From Taibaiella sp. (GTDB lineage: Bacteria; Bacteroidota; Bacteroidia; Chitinophagales; Chitinophagaceae): a stretch of 64,000 bases of DNA. Under the pieces are notes generated by a model. It was given only the letters and a program-made list of their open reading frames with translations. It searched no databases and was not told the DNA's origin. Positions 54,805-62,410 of the stretch are shown piece by piece. The stretch lies in NCBI GenBank assembly GCA_016786705.1, contig JAEUVV010000007.1, positions 62,001 through 126,000 of the forward strand, written 5' to 3'. Made by a program: the position numbers and the translations under genes. How positions within the stretch are numbered: position 1 is the first letter of the stretch; each line of letters opens with the position of its first letter.

Positions 54805-55287
54805 TTAGTTCGCTTTGATTGCTGAATTGTTCTGAGGTACAGAAGCGGTTGGCTTAGCGACTACAGTACCACTAATTTTCAATACTTTATTACCGGCGTC
54901 GGTCATCACAGTCACTTGCCTGTTGATAGGGCCTACACGTCCCGGAGTAGAATAAGAAACCATTACGGAACCTTTTTTACCTGGTGCAACCGGCTCTTTG
55001 GACCAGTTCGGGCTTGTACAACCACAGGTGGTAGTTACATTCTGGATCGTAATCGGTTTTTTGCCTTTGTTAACAAAAGTAAACTCATATTCAGCTTTGT
55101 CCCCTTCTTTAACATTTCCGAAATCATGAACTTCATTTTTGAATTTCATCACATCGGCCGGGTCAGCAGCAACAGCTACAGCTTCTGTTTTTTCTTTCTT
55201 TTTTAAAGATTTTCTATTCTCTTGCGCGAATACTACAGAAGTACCCATAGTCAAAAGAACAACAAGTGATAATAGTGGCTTTTTCAT
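54805..55287 (-). CDS. DUF1573 exported protein, upstream copy
   Basis: A 160-residue exported protein with a signal peptide (KKPLLSLVVLLTMGTSVVFAQ), a lysine-rich linker (RKSLKKKEKTEAVAV) and a DUF1573 domain: VHDFGNVKEGDKAEYEFTF, VTTTCGCTSPNWSKEPVAPG and VSYSTPGRVGPINRQVTVMT. It is followed by a second, shorter copy. The C-terminal extension (KPTASVPQNNSAIKAN) is unique to this copy. A -7 element lies about 125 bases upstream. Function is unknown; family members are common in Bacteroidota. Confidence 0.85.
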   Translation of the reverse strand: MKKPLLSLVVLLTMGTSVVFAQENRKSLKKKEKTEAVAVAADPADVMKFKNEVHDFGNVKEGDKAEYEFTFVNKGKKPITIQNVTTTCGCTSPNWSKEPVAPGKKGSVMVSYSTPGRVGPINRQVTVMTDAGNKVLKISGTVVAKPTASVPQNNSAIKAN

Positions 55288-55412
55288 TTGAACTTTTTTT
55301 GTTACCTGAAAATTTATTTAATGGTAGTTTTTGATTGGATAAAAAATCAATAGTTTAATTAAGTCACACCCGCATTTTCACAATGCCCAACTCTGATTTG
55401 CTATATTAAACA

Positions 55413-55420
55413 CAAAGTTA
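55413..55420 (-). promoter_or_regulatory. -7 element (TAACTTTG) for the DUF1573 pair
   Basis: On the minus strand TAACTTTG fits TAnnTTTG and is 125 bases before the ATG at 55287, giving a leader of over 100 bases. A clear -33 TTG is missing. Confidence 0.4.
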
Positions 55421-55522
55421 ATCATCAAGTTTAAGAATTTGAACATGTTGCCGGTTAATCGTGCGTTAAAGTCACAGCGCAGCACGACCTGCTGCTCATG
55501 GACTTCTTTCTTAAGCTATAAC

Positions 55523-55636
55523 CTATATTTTAGGGCAATCATATTTACCACGCTTTCCACCTGCACAGCTTTGCAAAGTAGAACAAACCAAAACCGTACC
55601 TAATACGATAAAGATAATAGCTAGCAATTTTTTCAT
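55523..55636 (-). CDS. 37-residue small lipoprotein
   Basis: A 37-codon reverse gene beginning MKKLLAIIFIVLGTVLVCST and ending CAGGKRGKYDCPKI. The signal has two lysines, a hydrophobic core and the lipobox LQSC; the mature part would be only 14 residues, basic, with a second cysteine. This is the form of a tiny entericidin-like or Bacteroidota-specific lipoprotein. It stands in a 500-base gap between the DUF1573 genes and the M13 peptidase. The coherent lipoprotein signal makes it likely to be real; the function is unknown. Confidence 0.7.
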   Translation of the reverse strand: MKKLLAIIFIVLGTVLVCSTLQSCAGGKRGKYDCPKI

Positions 55637-55766
55637 AAAAATTTGTGTTTGAAATAAAAATTATAATCCTACGAAATTAATTAAAAAAAACAAAAGTACA
55701 CATATATATTTACCTAATAACCTATCGTTAAATACAACCCGGTCTTTATTTAAAAAAATCTTTTTA

Positions 55767-55774
55767 TATTTTTG
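55767..55774 (+). promoter_or_regulatory. -7 element (TATTTTTG) for the M13 peptidase gene
   Basis: TATTTTTG fits TAnnTTTG and is 27 bases before the ATG at 55802. Confidence 0.5.
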
Positions 55775-55801
55775 AGCTCTTTCAAACTTAAAAGTTCATT
55801 C

Positions 55802-57829
55802 ATGCGTATTTTAAATCCTAAAAACTGGTTATTAACTTTAGCCATACTAGGTTCCGCTTCCGGCTTAATTGTAGCCCAGGTGCCAGCCTTTCCCGTCTCA
55901 GACTTAGACAGATCCACACATCCAGGTGTCGATTTTGACCAGTTTGCCAACGGCGGCTGGAAAACGGCCAACCCTATTCCCGGAACGGAAAGCAGGTGGG
56001 GCGCTTTCGGCATACTGGATAAAGAAAACCGGGAGGTCCGTTTAAAAACTATTATTAAAGAACTCCTGGCTAACCCGCAAGCAAAGGCAGGATCGGAAGC
56101 GCAGCAAATTGCAGACTTTTACCGCTCCTACATGGATACCGAATTAATAGAAAGTCTAGGTACCCGACCGCTAAAGGCTTACCTGGACATGATCGCAAAA
56201 GCCAAAGACCTTAAAGAGTGGAATAATACAAACGCTCATCTGGCCGGCATCGGTGTATCCGGCGTTTATGGTTTCGGCGTAAACGCAGATCGCAAAAACA
56301 GCAAATGGAATGCCGTTTATCTTTACCAAAGCGGCCTCACCTTAGGGGAAAAAGGATTTTATACCAAAACGGATTCCAGCGCAGAAGCGATAAGGGAAGC
56401 AATGGTACGTCACATCGACAAAATGTTTCTCCTGGCCGGCTGGAAAGACAAAAAACCGGGAACAACGATTCTGCAATTTGAAAGTAAAATTGCCGGTTTC
56501 CAGTTAAGTAATGTTGAACTACGCGACCCGGAAAAAACATATAATAAAATCAGCAAAAACGAGCTTGCCCAGCTGGTCAGGAACCTGGACCTGGAGCGTT
56601 ATCTCAAAACAATGGAGTACGACTTTCAGGAGCTTATCGTACAGCATCCCGATTACTTAAAAAATCTGAATAGCTTCCTGGCCACACAATCACTGGAAAC
56701 CTTAAAGACCTACCAGCGCTGGCAATTGCTGAATAGTTTCGCCACCGCGCTTCCCGATAAGCTTCAGCAAGAAAGTTTCCATTTCAACAATACCGTTCTG
56801 AAAGGGGTAAAAGAACGTAAAGGTCTTGAAGACAGGGCTATAGACGCCACAAATAATATCCTGGGCATGTCTTTGGGCAAACTGTTCGCGGCAAAATACT
56901 TCCCCGAAAGTTCTAAGAAAAAAGTAGCGGAAATGATCGAGAACGTACGCACTGTTTTTGGAGAAAGGATAGACGCCTTGAGCTGGATGAGCCCGGAAAC
57001 AAAAATCGAGGCACGCAAAAAACTGGCCGCCTTTACCTATAAGATCGGTTACCCGGACACCTGGAAAGACTACTCTACTATTGAGATCAAAGCGAACACG
57101 CTGATAGAAAACATCATCTCCGCCAGGAAATGGCGGGTAAACGAAGGCCGGAACAAAATCGGCAAGCCCGTAGACAAAACAGAATGGGGCATGTCGCCGC
57201 AGACCGTTAACGCCTATTACAGCCCGATGAATAACGAAATTGTCTTCCCGGCGGGCATCTTACAGCCTCCCTTCTTTAACCCTGATGCTGATGATGCGAT
57301 TAACTATGGCGGCATTATAGCCGTAATCGGGCACGAGTTCAGCCATGGCTTTGATGATAAAGGCTCCAAATATAATGCAGAAGGTAACCTGGACAACTGG
57401 TGGACTGAAGCAGACAGAAAATCGTTTGATGCCCTGGCCAATAAATATATCGAGTATTTTGACCGTAAGGAAGTACTCCCGGGCCTTAATATTAATGGCA
57501 AACTGACGATAGGTGAGAACATTGCCGACCTGGGAGGCCTGACCCTGGCTTACTATGCCTTAAAGAAATCTATTGACAAGAAAGGCGCTCCTGCCCCTAT
57601 TGATGGCTTTACCTGGCAGCAAAGGTTCTTCCTGGGCTGGGCACAGGTATGGCATACCAATATTACAGAGAAGGCCTTACGCCAGCAGGTGCTGACCGAC
57701 CCGCACAGCCCGGCAAGGGATCGCATTAATGGCCCGATGCCCCACCTGAAGGAGTTCCAGGAAGCCTGGCAGCTCAAGCCGGGTGATGCTTTATACCTTG
57801 ATCCGGCTTCCCGCATCGTGATCTGGTAA
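55802..57829 (+). CDS. M13-family zinc metallopeptidase (neprilysin-like), exported
   Basis: A 675-residue M13 endopeptidase that cuts small peptides, here in the periplasm or outer face. A signal peptide (NWLLTLAILGSASGLIVAQ) precedes a mature start FDQFANGGWKTANPIPG, typical of the family. NAYYSPMNNEIVFPAGILQPPFF, VIGHEFSHGFDDKG (HExxH zinc site) and GENIADLGGL (third ligand Glu) follow. LNPDA and the C-terminal SPARDRING and PGDALYLDPASRIVIW close the fold. ATG 55802 was chosen over a TTG at 55772. The gene is monocistronic. Confidence 0.94.
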   Translation: MRILNPKNWLLTLAILGSASGLIVAQVPAFPVSDLDRSTHPGVDFDQFANGGWKTANPIPGTESRWGAFGILDKENREVRLKTIIKELLANPQAKAGSEAQQIADFYRSYMDTELIESLGTRPLKAYLDMIAKAKDLKEWNNTNAHLAGIGVSGVYGFGVNADRKNSKWNAVYLYQSGLTLGEKGFYTKTDSSAEAIREAMVRHIDKMFLLAGWKDKKPGTTILQFESKIAGFQLSNVELRDPEKTYNKISKNELAQLVRNLDLERYLKTMEYDFQELIVQHPDYLKNLNSFLATQSLETLKTYQRWQLLNSFATALPDKLQQESFHFNNTVLKGVKERKGLEDRAIDATNNILGMSLGKLFAAKYFPESSKKKVAEMIENVRTVFGERIDALSWMSPETKIEARKKLAAFTYKIGYPDTWKDYSTIEIKANTLIENIISARKWRVNEGRNKIGKPVDKTEWGMSPQTVNAYYSPMNNEIVFPAGILQPPFFNPDADDAINYGGIIAVIGHEFSHGFDDKGSKYNAEGNLDNWWTEADRKSFDALANKYIEYFDRKEVLPGLNINGKLTIGENIADLGGLTLAYYALKKSIDKKGAPAPIDGFTWQQRFFLGWAQVWHTNITEKALRQQVLTDPHSPARDRINGPMPHLKEFQEAWQLKPGDALYLDPASRIVIW

Positions 57830-57833
57830 AACC

Positions 57834-57869
57834 AAAAGGTGTCCTGCTGATTAGCAGGACACCTTTTTT
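57834..57869. terminator. Terminator between the M13 peptidase and heme oxygenase genes
   Basis: 15-bp perfect arms (AAAAGGTGTCCTGCT and its complement, 57834-57848 and 57853-57867) with a 4-base loop, between convergent genes. Confidence 0.9.
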
Positions 57870-57887
57870 AGTAGAGCAGTATACTGA

Positions 57888-58442
57888 TTAATTTAATAAA
57901 GTACCGTAAGCTAAGTTAGCCCCATCAATACATTCTTGCTTTGCCTCATCAGAGGTTACATACCCGTCCAGCACAGTTTTGAACTTAGTCCACATTGGAC
58001 CGGTCTGGTCTTTGTAAAAAGAGAAGTAGTTGAAGGTAACCTCTTTAAACGCTTCATTTTTTGACAAAGCTCTGGCGATCACATTGCCACCTAAAGTAGA
58101 TCCTTCGATCACATATAAAATACCTAAAGCTTTCGCAGCGCTGATGCCTGTGGTATCCTGCTTTACAGAAGCGTCATATTGAAGGCCCAGGTTAGCCAGT
58201 TCAGACTGTATAACATTAGCTTTAACACGCTTATCCAGCTCCAGGGAAGTACCCAGTTCTGCATCTAGCACTTCAATAGCCGCCTGCTCATATTTCGCGA
58301 TCAGCAGGGCGTTTTGTTTTAAAAGATTTTTGTAATCCTCAATAGTATAAGTCTGGTCAAAGATCTTATTGGAATTCATACTTGCCTCCACTTTATCGTG
58401 CAGCTCTTTGGTCTGGCTTTTTAATTGTTCTGATATCATCAT
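57888..58442 (-). CDS. Biliverdin-producing heme oxygenase
   Basis: A 184-residue all-helical heme oxygenase that opens heme to biliverdin, iron and CO. H15 in LKSQTKELHDKVEA is the proximal heme ligand, and YVIEGSTLGGNVIARAL (about residues 110-126) is the distal helix with the flexible glycines. The form is that of the bacteriophytochrome-associated (BphO) group. No phytochrome gene is in the window, so the role may be iron recovery from heme. A TonB-receptor gene lies next to it on the same strand upstream, but separated by a gap of 138 bases. Confidence 0.9.
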   Translation of the reverse strand: MMISEQLKSQTKELHDKVEASMNSNKIFDQTYTIEDYKNLLKQNALLIAKYEQAAIEVLDAELGTSLELDKRVKANVIQSELANLGLQYDASVKQDTTGISAAKALGILYVIEGSTLGGNVIARALSKNEAFKEVTFNYFSFYKDQTGPMWTKFKTVLDGYVTSDEAKQECIDGANLAYGTLLN

Positions 58443-58467
58443 GCTTGAATATTTATTTTTCCGCTAA

Positions 58468-58475
58468 CAAAAATA
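58468..58475 (-). promoter_or_regulatory. -7 element (TATTTTTG) for the heme oxygenase gene
   Basis: On the minus strand TATTTTTG fits TAnnTTTG, 25 bases before the ATG at 58442. Confidence 0.45.
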
Positions 58476-58579
58476 ATTACGAATGCTTCTGAAACAGCCT
58501 GTTTATAAAGCTTTAACCATTAATATTCCCTATTTTGTAAAATGATTATGACAATTGACAATCAGGTACTACAAACATT

Positions 58580-61282
58580 CTAAAAATTCAGATTGAATCC
58601 AACCATTAGAGTTCTTGTCATTGGAAAAGTTGATAGAGCAATTGGGCCAAAAGCCGCATTTGGATTTAAACCCTGCCGCTTACTTAGAAACAGTAAATTA
58701 TCTCCAGCGATGTAGGCGGAGACACCATCTATAAAATTGTTGCGAAAGATATGTTTAGGTAGATCATAACTAATATTCACATTTTTCAGACTCAACCAAC
58801 TGGCATTAGTCATAAAAAAAGAATTGTTTGTAGAGTAGTTGGTCGTTACGGGTATATCGGTATTACGGTGTTCCGGAGTCCAGCTTTCCAGCAAATCTTT
58901 GTGAACATTGTAAGTAGAGAAAGCTCCCCTATCGGATTGAGAAAGCATTGCATATACCTGATCATACACCTGGCCTCCCAGGCTATAGTTAAACAGGATA
59001 TTTATGCTCAGCTTATTCCAGCTTATGCTATTCCCAAAAGATCCCCAAAGCACAGGATCTGAGCCTTTAAAAAATTTGTAATCTTCGAAGTCTACAAATG
59101 TTGCTGCAGTTTTCGTACCGTCTTTTCTGATTAAAAGATTGCTACCGGTAGCCGGATCCACCCCGCCCCACTCCGGCAAATACATGCTATTAATACTTTT
59201 ATTTTCAAAAGGTGCTATACCGCCCATCTTAGCAAGTGCTCCGCCTAATTTATTAGCGAAATGAGTACCAGTAAGCTGCACATTCCATTTGAAATCTGAA
59301 CGGTCAATGACGCGACTCTGTATGTCAAATTCATAGCCACTATTGAGTAGGTTTAACCCTTCCGAAAAATACCAATACCCCATAAGCTGGTTATTGAAAT
59401 AAGTACGCGCATCATAAATATTTCTAACAAAATAACCGGCACTAAATTTTAAACGATGATCAAACATAGAAGCTCTAAGGCTGGCCTGGTATGTTTTTTG
59501 AGACGTCTCTACCGGTACAAAATAAGCTAATGGCAAAAAGTTAATACTCGAAGAAGAATTGTTATACAAAAGAGCGTTCTCCAGGCTGGAAAATGCTCTT
59601 TCATGATTAAAATGAATAAAGTTTTTCTGCAAAACATAATCTGCAACCAGTGTTAAATAACCACGGTTACTGTTCACGATATTCGCGTTTATTCCCAATG
59701 CATAATTGTTGGCCTGGTACTTTTGGGGTACAATAACATTTTTATTATTCACATTCCGCTCCTGGTTCAACCTTAGATTAATACCAATCCTGTTATTAAA
59801 AGTGTAAGTGGAGTTAAAATCGAGGTTATTGTTCTGGTAGCCATAGCCATCAGTAATGTTCAACATAACTGCAGGCGTATTTACATGACAATCAACTGTA
59901 TGTTTATACCTGTAATGGCTCCATTGAACCACTGCATTCCATCTGTGCTTTCCTTTATTATGATACCAGTTCAGGCTTGGATTGAAGCTTAAGTATTGCA
60001 TAGACCTCATCAAATGATTATCGCCAAAAGACAAAGCGTTGTACCTGTAATATTGTTTATGCTGATCAATCTTATCGCTGTTCATACCCGCGTTCACTTT
60101 GAAGTTTAAACTTTTAAACAAATGAACTACCAGGTAAGGATGAACAGACAAAGTAGTCGTTGTCTTTGGCGCATCCAACAGAACAGGCCAATGGGAAAAC
60201 AGGCTGCTCACAGAATCTGCACCTTTGCTGTTCTTAATAATAGCTCCATTATTATCACGTGCATAGTAAGCGGCTAAAGGCGAAACATCCTGCTTTGATT
60301 TATAAGGCGTTTCTGTAGCACTAATACCCTGATGTGCATAGCTTGCTGTAAATCCGACCGTCCATCTACCAGAAAGATTCCAGTTTCCTTTCAGGCCAAG
60401 ATCAACCCGGTCAAAGTCAAGTGTTTTGATAAAGCTGCGTTCTTTAACATAGCCGGCGTTAATATTCAGATTACCTTTTTCAAAAAGTCTTGAGGCAATA
60501 AAGTTGTGTTGATTTCTAAAACCGTTTTTGCGTTCAAAACGGCCGTAAATATCATCATCATATAAACGCCGCGCATTGCTGTTGAATTTACCGGTATTGA
60601 TATCTATAAGCTCATTATTGGGTACATCATATAAATTGTTCAGATAATATCCGGCTACAAATTCATTCGCTGCCTTCACTTTTGTGTCCTCCCAATTCAT
60701 ACCTGAAAGGTAAAGTTCATTCCTGTATTTGGTATACATGAGTTCATAGAACATACCCGGATCTGTGATAACATCATAATCCTTTACGCCCCTGCTTACC
60801 ATACCGGCATTGGTATTAAAATTAAAATACCATTTTTTATCACCCCGGTGCCTTTTGGTTTTTATCTCGATAACGCCATCCGCAGTAAGACTCATCGGCA
60901 GACTTGATTCAAAAGGGTTTCTAATAATTTTAAGCTCTTCAATCATGTAGGGATTAAGGTTGCTTAAAGAGCCTGTATATAAATTGCCATCTACAACTAC
61001 CACTGGCATTTGCTCATGATACATATTTGAATATCCCCTTATAGCAAGCCTGTTGGTCATTCCTGGTAATGAAGGAGATAATGCCCTGATCCCTGTGGTT
61101 GCTACAGACAACTGTTCGGTAAAGTTTAAAGTATAAGGATAATAATCCAGAGAAGATACTGTTGAAAGATAGGGCTGCAACGTCTCATTCGTCCGTGTGA
61201 CCGAATCAGCAAGCTCACCTGATTGCGCAAAAATCCCATTAGCATATAGAACCAGCCCTGCAGCGAGTCTCCATTTATTCAT
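58580..61282 (-). CDS. Orphan SusC/RagA-like TonB-dependent receptor
   Basis: A 900-residue outer-membrane receptor. The signal peptide is MNKWRLAAGLVLYANGIFAQ; ATG 61282 lies 21 bases after a promoter. The plug domain starts almost at once (IRALSPSLPGMTNRLAIRGY, VVVVDGNLYTGSLSNLNPYM, IEELKIIRNPFESSLPM), and the 22-strand barrel ends in FPMTRTLMVGFNLNF. SusC-type carboxypeptidase-like N-terminal domain and a DGVP-type TonB-box region are not visible. No SusD partner lies on either side. The ligand is unknown; neighbouring heme oxygenase makes heme or iron a possible but weak guess. Confidence 0.85.
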   Translation of the reverse strand: MNKWRLAAGLVLYANGIFAQSGELADSVTRTNETLQPYLSTVSSLDYYPYTLNFTEQLSVATTGIRALSPSLPGMTNRLAIRGYSNMYHEQMPVVVVDGNLYTGSLSNLNPYMIEELKIIRNPFESSLPMSLTADGVIEIKTKRHRGDKKWYFNFNTNAGMVSRGVKDYDVITDPGMFYELMYTKYRNELYLSGMNWEDTKVKAANEFVAGYYLNNLYDVPNNELIDINTGKFNSNARRLYDDDIYGRFERKNGFRNQHNFIASRLFEKGNLNINAGYVKERSFIKTLDFDRVDLGLKGNWNLSGRWTVGFTASYAHQGISATETPYKSKQDVSPLAAYYARDNNGAIIKNSKGADSVSSLFSHWPVLLDAPKTTTTLSVHPYLVVHLFKSLNFKVNAGMNSDKIDQHKQYYRYNALSFGDNHLMRSMQYLSFNPSLNWYHNKGKHRWNAVVQWSHYRYKHTVDCHVNTPAVMLNITDGYGYQNNNLDFNSTYTFNNRIGINLRLNQERNVNNKNVIVPQKYQANNYALGINANIVNSNRGYLTLVADYVLQKNFIHFNHERAFSSLENALLYNNSSSSINFLPLAYFVPVETSQKTYQASLRASMFDHRLKFSAGYFVRNIYDARTYFNNQLMGYWYFSEGLNLLNSGYEFDIQSRVIDRSDFKWNVQLTGTHFANKLGGALAKMGGIAPFENKSINSMYLPEWGGVDPATGSNLLIRKDGTKTAATFVDFEDYKFFKGSDPVLWGSFGNSISWNKLSINILFNYSLGGQVYDQVYAMLSQSDRGAFSTYNVHKDLLESWTPEHRNTDIPVTTNYSTNNSFFMTNASWLSLKNVNISYDLPKHIFRNNFIDGVSAYIAGDNLLFLSKRQGLNPNAAFGPIALSTFPMTRTLMVGFNLNF

Positions 61283-61303
61283 ATGTAAATTAGTTAAGGA
61301 GCG

Positions 61304-61335
61304 CAAATATAACGGTTAATAAACCATTACTCAAA
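61304..61335 (-). promoter_or_regulatory. Promoter of the SusC-like gene
   Basis: On the minus strand TTTG (61332-61335), a 20-base spacer and TATATTTG (61304-61311) match the Bacteroidota consensus. It ends 21 bases before the ATG at 61282. Confidence 0.75.
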
Positions 61336-61345
61336 TCCTAATGAA

Positions 61346-62302
61346 CTACAACACCTCTTTGACAATAGTCTTAATGTTCTCGCTTTTTCCCATGGAGTAG
61401 AAATGCAAAGCAGGTACTCCCGCGGCCCTTAACTCCCGGCATTGGGTAATACACCATTCTACACCGACCTGCTTTACCTCTTTATTGTCTTTGCATTTCA
61501 GTACTTCCATCACCAGGTCATCCGGCAGATCTACTTTAAACCGATGCGGGATCATACTTAACTGGCTTTTGGTCGCTATAGGTTTTAAACCCGGGATGAC
61601 AGGCACATGAATACCTGCAGCCCGGCACTTATCCACGAAGTCGAAATAAGCCTCATTATTGAAAAACATCTGGGTCACGATGTAATCGGCACCGGCATCC
61701 ACCTTTTGTTTCAGGTAATTAATATCCTGGCGCAGGCTGGCCGCTTCCATATGTTTTTCGGGGTAAGCGGCAACTCCGATACAAAAATTAGTAGGGGTAT
61801 TATTCTCTAAATAATCATCCAGGTAAGTCCCCTGGTTCAATCCCTGGATCTGGCTCACCAGTTCACTGGCATATTGATGCCCGTTACGCTCGCTCTTAAA
61901 ATATATTTCACTTTTGATGGCATCGCCGCGCAAAGCCAGTACGTTATCAATACCCAGGAAATCCAGATCGATCAGGAAGTTTTCGGTATCCTCTTTATCG
62001 AAACCACCACATAATATATGCGGCACCGCATCCACCTTGTATTTATTCTGGATGGCGGCACAGATCCCAACAGTTCCGGGTCTTTTGCGCACAACTTTCT
62101 TTTCCAGCAAGCCATTTTCGCGCTCCAGGAAGATATATTCCTCCCGGTGATAAGTCACATCTATAAAGGCCGGGTTGTAATCGATCAGGGTATCAATCGT
62201 ATCGTAAATTTGCTGTACCGTTTCCCCTTTCAGAGGGGGTAAAATTTCAAAGGAGAATAAGGTGCTGCCTTGTGCTTTTGATATATGTTCCGTTACTTTC
62301 AT
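61346..62302 (-). CDS. metF: Methylenetetrahydrofolate reductase
   Basis: A 318-residue FAD enzyme that makes 5-methyltetrahydrofolate for methionine synthesis. LFSFEILPPLKGETVQQIYD holds the catalytic Glu, FIDVTYHREE is the following strand, ALRGDAIKSE and IGVAAYPEKHMEA bind FAD and substrate, and DYIVTQMFFNNEAYFDFVDKC and VPVIPGLKPI complete the barrel. Length is slightly over the E. coli MetF. It lies 108 bases after metH on the same strand, and the two act in consecutive steps. Confidence 0.95.
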   Translation of the reverse strand: MKVTEHISKAQGSTLFSFEILPPLKGETVQQIYDTIDTLIDYNPAFIDVTYHREEYIFLERENGLLEKKVVRKRPGTVGICAAIQNKYKVDAVPHILCGGFDKEDTENFLIDLDFLGIDNVLALRGDAIKSEIYFKSERNGHQYASELVSQIQGLNQGTYLDDYLENNTPTNFCIGVAAYPEKHMEAASLRQDINYLKQKVDAGADYIVTQMFFNNEAYFDFVDKCRAAGIHVPVIPGLKPIATKSQLSMIPHRFKVDLPDDLVMEVLKCKDNKEVKQVGVEWCITQCRELRAAGVPALHFYSMGKSENIKTIVKEVL

Positions 62303-62410
62303 TTTAAGAATTTGAGAATTGGGAAATGTGCTGATTTAAAAATGCAGGCCGATAGTATTTCATTACGCTTCCTAAAGCTGTTCATCAGTCATTGATCATT
62401 ATTATTTTTA

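Noticed and set aside
55378..55446. 22-codon reverse ORF (MFKFLNLMINFVFNIANQSW...) upstream of the DUF1573 genes
   Set aside because: It overlaps the predicted promoter of the DUF1573 pair, has no export signal pattern with a charged start, and no ribosome-binding site; probably chance.
58580..61282. A heme-uptake role for the SusC-like receptor based on the neighbouring heme oxygenase
   Set aside because: The genes have separate promoters, and no heme-binding motif is visible; kept only as a weak possibility.
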